A stretch of 53,820 bases of DNA from an uncultured Lachnospiraceae bacterium (GTDB lineage: Bacteria; Bacillota; Clostridia; Lachnospirales; Lachnospiraceae). The position numbers and the translations under genes are program-made. Under the pieces are notes generated by a model. The model was given only the letters and a program-made list of their open reading frames with translations, did no database searches and had not been told where the DNA came from. Position 1 is the stretch's first letter; every line of letters starts with the position of its first letter. The stretch covers positions 1-53,820 of the forward strand of contig CAJUSO010000021.1 in the NCBI GenBank assembly GCA_910588965.1, read 5' to 3'. Positions 33,314-41,121 of the stretch are shown piece after piece.

Positions 33314-33748
33314 CTAAGATTCCCATTTAAACAGGATAATCCCCCCAATGCACACTGCCATCCCTATCACCTTCCGCCATTCAAAAGGCTGCTTCTCTGT
33401 CCCGAACATCCCAAACACCTCTATCACATAGGCGACCAGAAGCTGGGCGACCACAATCAGCATTACGGCCTGCGCCGGCCCCAGCGCCGCCATGCTCTTA
33501 ATGACCGTATAAGTGATAAAAGCCCCTATCACGCCCCCTAAAAGCATATACTTCGGCTGTATCTCCAATATCCCGGCAAAGCTGGTCCGGTCCGTAAAAA
33601 ACCAGGTAACCAGGCAGATTGCCAATGCGGAAAACTGCACCCAGCTATTACTTACCCACATGCTGGTATGTTTCGTCACCTCTGTATTAAACACGCCCTG
33701 CACGCTCATCAAAGCCCCAGATATAAGGGCAATCAAAATCCCAACCAT
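33314..33748 (-). CDS. DMT-superfamily membrane protein, YdcZ/DUF606 type
   Basis: A 144-aa protein with four to five membrane spans, matching the short (half-size) DUF606/YdcZ branch of the drug/metabolite transporter superfamily, whose members probably act as dimers. Typical features are the N-terminal IALISGALMSVQGVFNTEV segment and a GPAQAVMLIVVAQLLVAYVIE span. The substrate is not known. GGAGG lies 12 nt before the ATG. Its start overlaps the end of a 46-residue open frame that follows argD, so it may be part of the arginine transcript; an amino-acid or metabolite export role would fit but is conjecture. Confidence 0.85.
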   Translation of the reverse strand: MVGILIALISGALMSVQGVFNTEVTKHTSMWVSNSWVQFSALAICLVTWFFTDRTSFAGILEIQPKYMLLGGVIGAFITYTVIKSMAALGPAQAVMLIVVAQLLVAYVIEVFGMFGTEKQPFEWRKVIGMAVCIGGIILFKWES

Positions 33749-33873
33749 GGCTTCCCATCCTCCTTGCTTTCTTTTTCTATAGGATAACCAGAATGGGTTA
33801 TTTTATACCATTTCCCGGGCAGTTCCCCCTCATCGTACAAAGGCGGTACAGGCTGTGCCATTTCAGGCGGCAT
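33733..33873 (-). CDS. 46-residue hypothetical protein between argD and the YdcZ-like gene
   Basis: An open frame starts 3 bp after the argD stop and ends 16 bp inside the YdcZ-like gene. The product reads like real protein, with LPGKWYKITHSGYPIEKE in the middle, but I do not recognise the family. It has no ribosome site of its own, so translation would need reinitiation after argD. Its last codons contain the Shine-Dalgarno of the next gene, a layout typical of coupled genes. It has no signal peptide or membrane span. The alternative is a chance frame in a short gap. Confidence 0.4.
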   Translation of the reverse strand: MPPEMAQPVPPLYDEGELPGKWYKITHSGYPIEKESKEDGKPWLGF

Positions 33874-33876
33874 GGC

Positions 33877-35076
33877 TTAATACTGCCCCAGCACCCCCTT
33901 CAGTTTCCCCGCCATCTCATCCACATGCTCTTTCCCTATGATGAGCGGCGGAACAAAACGGAGCACATTCTTCCCTGCCGTAATTAATACCAGGCCCTGC
34001 TCTAATGCTTTTGCGCTTACTTCCCCTACAGGCACCGCCGCGTCCAGTTCCAGCCCCTGCATCAGGCCAATCCCGCGCCGTTCCTTTACAAATCCATAGG
34101 CATCCTTTATCCCTTCCAGCTGCTCTGCAAGATACCCTGAAACCTCCCGTACATGCGACAGGATCCTTCTTTCCTTAAAAATATCCAATACCTTGCTGAC
34201 CGCCGCCCCTGCAAGGGGGTTCCCGCCATAGGTAGTCCCATGGTCCCCTGGCTTCAAAGACGCCTCTGCCACTTTCCCTGCCATCACAAAGGCCCCTACC
34301 GGGACACCGCAGCCCAATGCCTTTGCGCAAGCCATAATATCTGGCTTCACGCCATATGCCTGCCACGCAAACATATGCCCGGTCCTGCCCATGCCGCATT
34401 GGATTTCATCCAGTATCAGAAGGATATCCCGCTCCTTGCAGATTCCATAGACCCCTTCCAGGAATTCCTCCGTGGCAGGGTAAATCCCGCCTTCCCCCTG
34501 GACAGTCTCCAGGATGATTGCACATGTCTTTCCGTTGATAAGCCTCTTCACGCTCTCTAGGTTATTGTATTCTGCAAACCTGACAATCCCGGGCAAGGGC
34601 TCAAAAGGCTCCCGGTAATGGGCGTTCCCTGTCACAGCCAAAGCCCCCAGGCTCCTTCCATGGAAAGAATTCCCCATCGCAATTATCTCATGATCCGTTG
34701 TCCCGTCTTTTGTGTAGGCATACTTCTTTGCAGCCTTAACAGCCCCTTCGATTGCCTCTGTCCCGCTATTCGTAAAAAATACCCGGTCCAGCCCGGAAAC
34801 AGCGCAGATTTTCTCCGCCGCATCTATCATGGGCTGGTTGTAGTACAGGTTGGAAGTATGGATGATCTTGCTTATCTGCCCTTTTAAGGCATCCTCATAT
34901 TCCTGGTCCCCATACCCCAGCGCCATCACGGCAATGCCTGCCGCAAAATCCAGGTATTTCTTTCCTTCTGTATCATAGAGGTAGACACCCTCCCCATGAT
35001 CCCATACAATCTGATGACGGTTGTATGTATGCAAAATATGGCTTTCCGCCCGCCCAATCCAACTGCTTGCTTCCAT
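33877..35076 (-). CDS. argD: Acetylornithine aminotransferase
   Basis: ArgD is a PLP enzyme converting N-acetylglutamate semialdehyde to N-acetylornithine. The protein is 399 aa. Class III aminotransferase motifs: TNSGTEAIEGAVKAAKKY, SFHGRSLGAL, ILETVQGEGGI, LILDEIQCGMGRTG, and the PLP lysine in CAKALGCG; TTYGGNPLAGA follows. The ATG at 35076 has AAGGAGAGG about 5 nt upstream. This start region (Shine-Dalgarno plus ATGGAAGC) is the same sequence that is repeated in tandem in the 320 bp upstream, so its translation may be affected by the array. It is the last arg gene of argC-GNAT-argJ-argB-argD. Confidence 0.98.
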   Translation of the reverse strand: MEASSWIGRAESHILHTYNRHQIVWDHGEGVYLYDTEGKKYLDFAAGIAVMALGYGDQEYEDALKGQISKIIHTSNLYYNQPMIDAAEKICAVSGLDRVFFTNSGTEAIEGAVKAAKKYAYTKDGTTDHEIIAMGNSFHGRSLGALAVTGNAHYREPFEPLPGIVRFAEYNNLESVKRLINGKTCAIILETVQGEGGIYPATEEFLEGVYGICKERDILLILDEIQCGMGRTGHMFAWQAYGVKPDIMACAKALGCGVPVGAFVMAGKVAEASLKPGDHGTTYGGNPLAGAAVSKVLDIFKERRILSHVREVSGYLAEQLEGIKDAYGFVKERRGIGLMQGLELDAAVPVGEVSAKALEQGLVLITAGKNVLRFVPPLIIGKEHVDEMAGKLKGVLGQY

Positions 35077-35385
35077 CCAGCCTCTCCTTCCTAATCTCTG
35101 CAAACCCGCATTTGTTCCTGCTGCGGCATTTCCATAGCTTCCATGGCTACTGACTAGCCTCCCCTTCCGAATCCCTGAAATCCCACGGCTGTTCCTGCTG
35201 CGGCATTTCCATAGCTTCCATGGCTACTGACTAGCCTCTCCTTCCGAATCTCTGCAACCCGTGTGTGTTCCTGCTGCGGCATTTCCATAGCTTCCATGGC
35301 TACTGACTAGCCTCTTCTCCCTAATCTCTGATAACCCGCGGCTATTCCTGCTGTGGCATTTCCATTTCTATGCCATCCCCTTATA
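35077..35385 (-). repeat. Tandem array of 76-77-bp units between argB and argD, each with a mini-ORF
   Basis: On the minus strand, units start at ATG 35297 (76 bp), 35221 (77 bp) and 35144 (68 bp, ending exactly at the argD ATG), with a degenerate unit before them (to about 35375). Each full unit opens ATGGAAGCTATGGAAATG then CCGCAGCAGGAA; a variable middle follows; and it closes with (GGAAGG)GGAGGCTAGTCAGTAGCC-like sequence. This is a copy of the argD Shine-Dalgarno and start. The mini-ORFs encode MEAMEMPQQE followed by different tails: 47, 24 and 17 residues. The last one stops 14 nt before argD. GGCTA-GTCAG-TAGCC can form a hairpin between each Shine-Dalgarno and ATG. I see no promoter or terminator here. 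Confidence 0.93.
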
Positions 35386-35397
35386 TCCCTTTATGGC

Positions 35398-36297
35398 TCA
35401 AGAAAGGTAGAACCTTTCCTCCCCATCCCCTAAAATTGCCGTGCCAATCCCACGGTTCGTAAAGATTTCCAGCAACAGGCAATGGGGGATCCGCCCATCT
35501 AAAATATGGACCCTGGATACGCCGTTCTCAATGGCTTCAATACAGTTATTCAATTTCGGCAGCATACCGCCCCCAATATACCCCTCCCCAATCAGCCCAT
35601 GCGCTTCCGAGACGGACAGTTCCGAAATCAGCGTGGACTTATCCCCAGGGTCTTTATACACGCCCTCGATATCCGTCAGGAACGCCAGCTTTTCTGCATG
35701 CACCGCCCTGGCAATCGCACAGGCCGCATCATCCGCATTGATATTATAGGTTTGGAATGTATCATCCAGCCCAATGGGGCACACAATCGGCAGGAAATCC
35801 TTCTCCAGCAAATCAAACAGCACCTTAGGGTTCACATCCTTCACGTCCCCTACAAACCCAATATCCTGTCCATCCGAATACTTCTTGTCTACTTTCAGCA
35901 AACCGCCGTCCTTGCCGCTAATCCCTATGGCGTTCACGCCCAGCTCCTGTACCATCCGCACCAGTGATTTATTGACCTTGTTGAGGACCATCTCAGCAAT
36001 TTCCATGGTGGCAGCGTCCGTCTTCCTAAGGCCGTTGACAAACTCCGGCTCCATGCCGGATTTCTCCACCCACTTGCTGATTTCCTTCCCGCCGCCATGG
36101 ACAATGATTGGCTTAAACCCTACCAATTTCAGCAGCGTCACATCCTGGATGACGCTTTTTTTCAGTTCCTCGTCCACCATGGCGCTGCCGCCGTATTTTA
36201 CCACGATAATCTTACGGTTAAACCGCTGGATATACGGCAGTGCCTCAATTAATACTTCTGCTTTCTGCAAGACCTCCTGCATGTTTTTATCTCCCAT
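35398..36297 (-). CDS. argB: Acetylglutamate kinase
   Basis: ArgB phosphorylates N-acetylglutamate, usually the arginine-inhibited step when ArgJ recycles acetyl groups. The protein is 299 aa from the ATG at 36297. Amino-acid-kinase motifs: VVKYGGSAM, VHGGGKEIS, a GISGKDGGLL segment, NADDAA and FLTDIEGVY, with GGMLPKL near the C terminus. Two starts are possible: 36297 (AAAGGG 9 nt upstream) and 36282 (GGAG 8 nt upstream, giving MQEVLQKAEVLIEAL). An in-frame ATG at 36357 has no site. The gene lies 86 bp after argJ. Confidence 0.97.
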   Translation of the reverse strand: MGDKNMQEVLQKAEVLIEALPYIQRFNRKIIVVKYGGSAMVDEELKKSVIQDVTLLKLVGFKPIIVHGGGKEISKWVEKSGMEPEFVNGLRKTDAATMEIAEMVLNKVNKSLVRMVQELGVNAIGISGKDGGLLKVDKKYSDGQDIGFVGDVKDVNPKVLFDLLEKDFLPIVCPIGLDDTFQTYNINADDAACAIARAVHAEKLAFLTDIEGVYKDPGDKSTLISELSVSEAHGLIGEGYIGGGMLPKLNNCIEAIENGVSRVHILDGRIPHCLLLEIFTNRGIGTAILGDGEERFYLS

Positions 36298-36383
36298 GAT
36301 TACAAGCCCTTTCTGTAAATGCTGCAGACGCCTTATACCCCTGCAGTTACTATGCAAATATCCTTTTGCCTGCTCCCTGTCCC

Positions 36384-37607
36384 TTAGGAACGGTAATCTG
36401 CATTAATTTTCACATAATCATATGTTAAGTCACAGCCCCAGGCCACAGCCTCCTCGTCCCCCATTTTCATATCCACCAGGAAGGTCACTTCCTTCTCTGA
36501 CAGGATCTTTGTGGCCTCCTCCTCACTGTAGCCCACGGATACCCCATCCTTGTAAATCTGGATCTGCCCTGCTTTGCTCTGGAAAAACAGCTCAATGGCT
36601 TCTGGGTCAAACACTACCCCGGAATAGCCCAACGCACACAAGAACCTGCCCCAGTTAGCATCATGCCCATAGATTGCGGCCTTGGACAAGGAGGAGCAAA
36701 TGACAGATTTTGCCAGGATTTTGGCATGCTCCTTTGTGTCTGCGTGGATGACCTTTGTCTCAAAAAGGGCTGTCGCCCCTTCCCCGTCTGCCGCCATTTT
36801 CCTGGCCAGGGTGGTATTCACGTAATGCAGAGCCTCCACGAACTTCCGGTAATCCCCATCCTTTGTGCAAATTTCTGCATTCCCAGCCATGCCATTTGCC
36901 AGCAGCAGCACGGTATCGTTCGTAGAGGTATCCCCATCGACGGAAACCATGTTGTAGGTATCCTCCACATCCTCCCGCAAGGCTTCCTGGAGCAGTTCCT
37001 TGGAAATGGAAATGTCCGTGGTCACAAAGCTTAACATGGTGCACATATTGGGATGGATCATGCCAGATCCCTTGCACATCCCCCCTACCGTTACCATCTT
37101 CCCGCCCACTTCAAAAATAGCTGCCGCTTCCTTCGGCTTTGTGTCTGTGGTCATAATCGCACAGGCTGCCCGGTGCCCGCTTTCTAAGGAACTGCTTAGG
37201 GTTGGGGCCATCGCATGGATTCCGCCTGCCAGCTTCTCCATGGGGAGCTGCATGCCAATCACGCCTGTAGACGCCACCAGCACCTGGCCAGATGGGATGC
37301 CAAGGACGCTTTCTACTGTCTCTGCCGTCTTTTTGCAATACTCCATCCCTTCCGCCCCGGTGCCTGCATTGGCAATCCCTGCATTGATAACAACAGCCTG
37401 GGCGCACTGCTCTTTCTCCACCACCTGCCTGTCCCATTTTACCGGGGCTGCCTTCACTACATTCCTGGTAAATGTGCCTGCGGAAACTGCAGGGGCCTTG
37501 CTGACAATCATCGCCATATCCGCCCTGCCCTGATACTTAATCCCAGCTGCCGTGGCTGCCGCCCGGAACCCTTTTGCGGAAGTTACGCCGCCTTTAATAA
37601 TCTCCAT
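36384..37607 (-). CDS. argJ: Bifunctional glutamate N-acetyltransferase/amino-acid acetyltransferase ArgJ
   Basis: ArgJ moves the acetyl group from N-acetylornithine to glutamate, making the cyclic arginine pathway. The protein is 407 aa and self-cleaves into alpha and beta chains before a conserved Thr; the site is seen as HPNMCTMLSFVTTD, where Cys replaces the more common Ala before Thr. Other motifs are INAGIANAGTGAEG, VASTGVIGMQLPM, and GHDANWGRFLCALGYSG. With ArgJ present no argE is needed, and none is seen. Whether it also uses acetyl-CoA (bifunctional form) cannot be told from sequence alone. Confidence 0.97.
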   Translation of the reverse strand: MEIIKGGVTSAKGFRAAATAAGIKYQGRADMAMIVSKAPAVSAGTFTRNVVKAAPVKWDRQVVEKEQCAQAVVINAGIANAGTGAEGMEYCKKTAETVESVLGIPSGQVLVASTGVIGMQLPMEKLAGGIHAMAPTLSSSLESGHRAACAIMTTDTKPKEAAAIFEVGGKMVTVGGMCKGSGMIHPNMCTMLSFVTTDISISKELLQEALREDVEDTYNMVSVDGDTSTNDTVLLLANGMAGNAEICTKDGDYRKFVEALHYVNTTLARKMAADGEGATALFETKVIHADTKEHAKILAKSVICSSLSKAAIYGHDANWGRFLCALGYSGVVFDPEAIELFFQSKAGQIQIYKDGVSVGYSEEEATKILSEKEVTFLVDMKMGDEEAVAWGCDLTYDYVKINADYRS

Positions 37608-37641
37608 CCGAAACCCTTCCTTTCCATAAATACATTACTTA

Positions 37642-38106
37642 CTATTGGAATACTGTAATATTCTCATCATTCAATGCAAAATCATAGTAATTCAAATCTT
37701 CCCGGAAGTTCCATCCCACGCTCTTCCAGAAAGAATTCCCCACCTCGTTCTTACAAAAAGCAATCAGGCAGACCTTGTTGATATGCTCTTCCTGCAGCGC
37801 GCGCATGGCATGGACTGCCATGCATTTCCCAATGCCCTGCTGCCGGTAATCCTCCCGCACACATACATGGTAGAAACAGCCCCTGCGGCCATCGTGCCCG
37901 CACAGGATTGCCCCGACCACTTCCCCTCCCGCTTCTGCCACGACGCTGGTAGAAGGGTTCCTGCGGATAAAGCGTTCCACGCCTTCCTGGGAATCGTCTA
38001 CGCTGCGGATGCCAAAGCCTTTGATGGTTTTCCACAGACGGTAGACGTCCGGGTAGTCCTGCGCTACCATTGTCCTGATTGTTATATGCTCTTTCTCTTT
38101 TTCCAT
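37642..38106 (-). CDS. GNAT-family N-acetyltransferase in the arg operon
   Basis: A 154-aa GCN5-related acetyltransferase. The acetyl-CoA loop is RQQGIGKCM (about 89-97), preceded by the beta strand FYHVCVREDY and followed by NEVGNSFWKSVGW. It sits between argC and argJ in the same direction (59 bp after argC, 34 bp before argJ). Its place suggests an N-acetylglutamate synthase-like role priming the cycle, as reported for short GNAT proteins in some bacteria, but sequence alone does not fix the substrate. Confidence 0.88.
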   Translation of the reverse strand: MEKEKEHITIRTMVAQDYPDVYRLWKTIKGFGIRSVDDSQEGVERFIRRNPSTSVVAEAGGEVVGAILCGHDGRRGCFYHVCVREDYRQQGIGKCMAVHAMRALQEEHINKVCLIAFCKNEVGNSFWKSVGWNFREDLNYYDFALNDENITVFQ

Positions 38107-38165
38107 TTACCCATCCCGTCTTTCCTGGAGTCTCTTTTCCTGCGTACCATAGGCTTCCCCTGCCT

Positions 38166-39233
38166 TTATGGGAACATTGGGACCATCTGCAGGCCTTCCT
38201 CTTCCGGAAGCCCAAACAGCAGGTTCATGTTCTGGACTGCCTGCCCCGCCGCACCCTTCACCAGGTTGTCAATGGCGCCCATCATAATAATCCGGCCTGT
38301 CCGGCGGTCAATCTGGAACCCGATATCCACAAAATTACTGCCTTCCACCCATTTTGTCTCCGGGCACCCGCCAGGTCCCAGCAGCCGGATAAAATATTCC
38401 CCCCCATAATATTTCTCATACGCTGACTGGATCTGCGCTTCGCTTGGGTAACCCAGGCTTCCGTCTGGCTGCACCGCTTGGCGGAGGGAGGCGTATTCCG
38501 TAGCCAGGATGCCGCGGTTCATCGGCACTAAATGGGGCGTAAAACTAATGGCCACCGGCTGTCCGGCCGCATCGCCCAGCTGTTCCTCTATCTCTGGGGT
38601 ATGGCGGTGGGACGCCACGCCATATGCTTTCATATTTTCATTGACTTCACAGAAAAGGTTAGGCAGCTTAGCGCCCCTGCCCGCGCCGGAAGTCCCGGAT
38701 TTGGCGTCCACAATTAAGGTATTGGGATCCACCAGGCCTTCTTTCACCAAAGGATACGCCGTCAAGATAGAACATGTGGTATAGCATCCAGGGTTTGCCA
38801 CCAGCCTGGCCTTCTTTATTTTTTCACGGTTGGCCTCACATAGGCCGTATACTGCCTCACCAAGGAATTGGGGCGTCTTATGGGGGATTTTATACCACTT
38901 CTCATAGACGCTTACATCCTTTAGGCGGTAATCTGCGCTCAGGTCTATGACCTTGGCGTTCTGGAGGATTTCTTCCGTCATCACCCCTGCAAGGAATCCC
39001 TGGGGGGTTGCGGTGAATACCACGTCCACCTGCCGGGAAAGTTCTTCTAAGTTGTCATCCAGGCAATCCGCTTCCACGAACCGGAACATATTCCGATAGA
39101 CCTTTGCATAGCTTTCCCCTATGTAGCTTTTGGAGCCATACCATTTCACCTCGGCCTCCTTATGGTTCAAAAGGATACGCACTAACTCCGCGCCTGCATA
39201 GCCGGTTGCGCCTATTATCCCTGCTTTTATCAT
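38166..39233 (-). CDS. argC: N-acetyl-gamma-glutamyl-phosphate reductase
   Basis: ArgC reduces N-acetylglutamyl phosphate to the semialdehyde with NADPH. The protein is 355 aa. The NADP fold begins IGATGYAGAELVRIL; the active-site Cys is in VANPGCYTT; further marks are DAKSGTSGAGRGAK and SHRHTPEIEEQL. The ATG at 39233 follows GAGGGACA. It is the first gene of the minus-strand arg operon, with a leader of about 180 nt, and is divergent from argG. Confidence 0.98.
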   Translation of the reverse strand: MIKAGIIGATGYAGAELVRILLNHKEAEVKWYGSKSYIGESYAKVYRNMFRFVEADCLDDNLEELSRQVDVVFTATPQGFLAGVMTEEILQNAKVIDLSADYRLKDVSVYEKWYKIPHKTPQFLGEAVYGLCEANREKIKKARLVANPGCYTTCSILTAYPLVKEGLVDPNTLIVDAKSGTSGAGRGAKLPNLFCEVNENMKAYGVASHRHTPEIEEQLGDAAGQPVAISFTPHLVPMNRGILATEYASLRQAVQPDGSLGYPSEAQIQSAYEKYYGGEYFIRLLGPGGCPETKWVEGSNFVDIGFQIDRRTGRIIMMGAIDNLVKGAAGQAVQNMNLLFGLPEEEGLQMVPMFP

Positions 39234-39420
39234 GATTGTGTCCCTCGCTTCCTTCTATGTTTCCTGGCGGGCCTGCACCCGTTATGGAACGCATTCCTGC
39301 CTTCTGCGCATTCCGCATGCCAAATGTGCTTCCCCTGCCAGATTTCATTACCAATGGTATCCCTGCCTATTACCCTTTCCCTAACGGCGTAAAGCGATAG
39401 GAGCGGGATGTACTTTTAAC

Positions 39421-39449
39421 ATATTAATATATCTTTTTACTTTCGTAAA
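39421..39449 (-). promoter_or_regulatory. Promoter of the argC operon
   Basis: On the minus strand TTTACG (39444-39449), 17-bp spacer, TAATAT (39421-39426). The leader from about 39414 to 39234 contains no T-box, riboswitch or terminator that I can recognise; a 64-codon open frame through it has no ribosome site. Confidence 0.65.
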
Positions 39450-39468
39450 GACCTTTTTTTCTTCCGCC

Positions 39469-39501
39469 CCATGGAAGGCACGCGCCTCCCTTCCTCCATG
39501 G
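39469..39501. repeat. Inverted repeat between argC and argG
   Basis: CCATGGA (39469-39475) and TCCATGG (39495-39501) with partly complementary sequence inside. A T run follows on the plus strand, but no plus-strand gene lies upstream, so a terminator role is unlikely. Confidence 0.5.
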
Positions 39502-39524
39502 CATCATTTTTTACCCTTCTATTT

Positions 39525-39560
39525 TTGAATAATTATACATTATTATTTATTTTTATGCAA
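39525..39560. promoter_or_regulatory. Two adjacent ArgR-like boxes (ARG boxes)
   Basis: TTGAATAATTATACATTA (39525-39542) closely fits the ARG-box consensus TGAATAATTATTCA; the following TTATTTATTTTTATGCAA (39543-39560) is a weaker match. Their centres are about 20 bp apart, as for tandem ARG boxes. They lie between the divergent argC and argG promoters, so ArgR probably represses both. The rest of 39234-39776 is A/T-rich and has no gene. Confidence 0.65.
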
Positions 39561-39695
39561 GTTCAAATTTCATCCCGCCATGGAAAAAGAGATAAAAACC
39601 CTTATTTTATGCTATTCTTCCCTATATCTTCCGCATTTTGTCCATATTGTATGTTAATATGCATTTTTATAATTTTATTATGTATATTTTTTCAC

Positions 39696-39724
39696 TTGCC
39701 TTTCCAAACCAAATATTGTATATT
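39696..39724 (+). promoter_or_regulatory. Promoter of argG
   Basis: TTGCCT (39696-39701), 17-bp spacer, TATATT (39719-39724). It predicts a 46-nt leader ending in the ribosome site CGGAGGA 9 nt before the ATG. Confidence 0.75.
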
Positions 39725-39776
39725 ATGGGTAACGCAAAAAACTACTGACTTTTAGAAAAAAACGGAGGATAATCCC

Positions 39777-41000
39777 ATGAAAGAAAAAGTGATCTTAGCG
39801 TATTCCGGCGGCCTGGATACGACCGCCATCATCCCATGGTTAAAGGAAAACTTTGACTATGATGTTATTTGCTGCTGCATTGACTGCGGGCAGGAGGACG
39901 AGCTGGACGGTTTAGAGGAGCGTGCGAAGCTCTCCGGGGCTTCCAAACTCTATATCGAAGATATTACCGATGAATTTGCAGAAGAATATATTATCCCCTG
40001 CGTACAGGCTGGGGCTGTATATGAGAATAAGTACCTCCTGGGGACTTCTATGGCACGCCCAGGCATTGCCAAGCGGCTGGTGGAGATTGCCCGCAAGGAA
40101 GGCGCCACCGCTATCTGCCATGGCGCTACAGGCAAAGGAAATGACCAGATCCGCTTTGAGCTGACCATCAAGGCGCTTGCGCCTGACCTCAAAATTATTG
40201 CAGCTTGGCGGGATGGCAAATGGACCATGCAGTCGAGGGAAGACGAGATTGCTTACTGCAAATCCCATGGCATTGACCTTCCGTTCTCCGCTGACAGCAG
40301 CTATAGCCGGGACCGCAACCTGTGGCATATCAGCCATGAAGGCCTGGAACTGGAAGATCCTTCCTGCGAGCCTGATTATGGGCATCTCCTGGTGCTTGGC
40401 GTATCACCGGAAATGGCTCCCAACGAAGGGGAATATGTCACCATGTCTTTTGAAGCCGGCGTGCCCAAGAGCATCAACGGCCAGAAAATGAAAGTGGCTG
40501 ACATCATCCGTGAACTGAACCGGCTGGGCGGGAAGCACGGCATTGGCATTGTCGATATCGTGGAAAACCGTGTGGTAGGAATGAAGTCCCGGGGCGTTTA
40601 TGAGACGCCTGGCGGCACAATCCTAATGGAGGCACAGCAGCAGCTGGAAGAGCTGGTCCTTGACCGGGCTACCATGGAAGTAAAGAAGGACATGGGCAAT
40701 AAGCTGGCACAGATTGTCTATGAAGGGAAATGGTTCACCCCTCTGTGCGATGCCGTCCGGGCTTTCGTTGCCTCTACCCAAAGCTACGTGACCGGGGAAG
40801 TGAAATTCAAGCTTTACAAAGGCAATATTATAAAGGCAGGCACTACCTCCCCTTATTCTTTGTACAGCGAATCCTTGGCAAGCTTCACTACAGGCGATCT
40901 GTATGACCACCACGATGCAGAAGGCTTCATTACCTTATTTGGCCTTCCCTTAAAGGTGCGCGCCATGAAAATGGCTGAACTGGAAAAAGAAGGGGAATAG
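39777..41000 (+). CDS. argG: Argininosuccinate synthase
   Basis: ArgG joins citrulline and aspartate using ATP to form argininosuccinate. The protein is 407 aa, standard length. The N-terminal pyrophosphatase-loop motif is AYSGGLDTT; further family marks are CHGATGKGNDQIRFEL, a YSRDRNLWHISHEG segment and IGIVDIVENRVVGMKSRG. It is the only protein gene on the plus strand and is divergent from argC, sharing ARG boxes. argH and carAB are not in the window. It ends at two stem-loops shared with the convergent MORN-protein gene. Confidence 0.99.
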   Translation: MKEKVILAYSGGLDTTAIIPWLKENFDYDVICCCIDCGQEDELDGLEERAKLSGASKLYIEDITDEFAEEYIIPCVQAGAVYENKYLLGTSMARPGIAKRLVEIARKEGATAICHGATGKGNDQIRFELTIKALAPDLKIIAAWRDGKWTMQSREDEIAYCKSHGIDLPFSADSSYSRDRNLWHISHEGLELEDPSCEPDYGHLLVLGVSPEMAPNEGEYVTMSFEAGVPKSINGQKMKVADIIRELNRLGGKHGIGIVDIVENRVVGMKSRGVYETPGGTILMEAQQQLEELVLDRATMEVKKDMGNKLAQIVYEGKWFTPLCDAVRAFVASTQSYVTGEVKFKLYKGNIIKAGTTSPYSLYSESLASFTTGDLYDHHDAEGFITLFGLPLKVRAMKMAELEKEGE

Positions 41001-41014
41001 GACGCCCCCTCCAT

Positions 41015-41047
41015 CCCAGGATGCTTGGGGCAATCCCCTATCCTGGG
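41015..41047. repeat. Nested hairpin after argG
   Basis: CCCAGGAT (41015-41022) pairs with ATCCTGGG (41040-41047), and the inside carries a second GGGG/CCCC stem. No T run follows directly; it may stabilise the argG mRNA end. Confidence 0.6.
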
Positions 41048-41055
41048 GCTTCCAA

Positions 41056-41105
41056 AAAACCGGCAGGAAATCCCGCAACCTGGGATTTCCTGCCGGTTTT
41101 AGCTT
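41056..41105. terminator. Bidirectional rho-independent terminator
   Basis: AAAACCGGCAGGAAATCCC pairs perfectly with GGGATTTCCTGCCGGTTTT around a 6-base loop. A runs on the left and T runs on the right make it work for argG (plus) and for the 41122 gene (minus). Confidence 0.93.
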
Positions 41106-41121
41106 TTATGGGCTGGGGCAT

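Noticed and set aside
35077..35385. CRISPR array in the argB-argD gap
   Set aside because: Units are contiguous 76-77-bp tandem copies with similar middle parts, not short repeats with unrelated spacers.
39160..39354. 64-codon frame in the argC leader
   Set aside because: No Shine-Dalgarno before its ATG, not protein-like, and overlaps the argC start out of frame; could only be a leader peptide if arginine codons mattered, which I cannot support.
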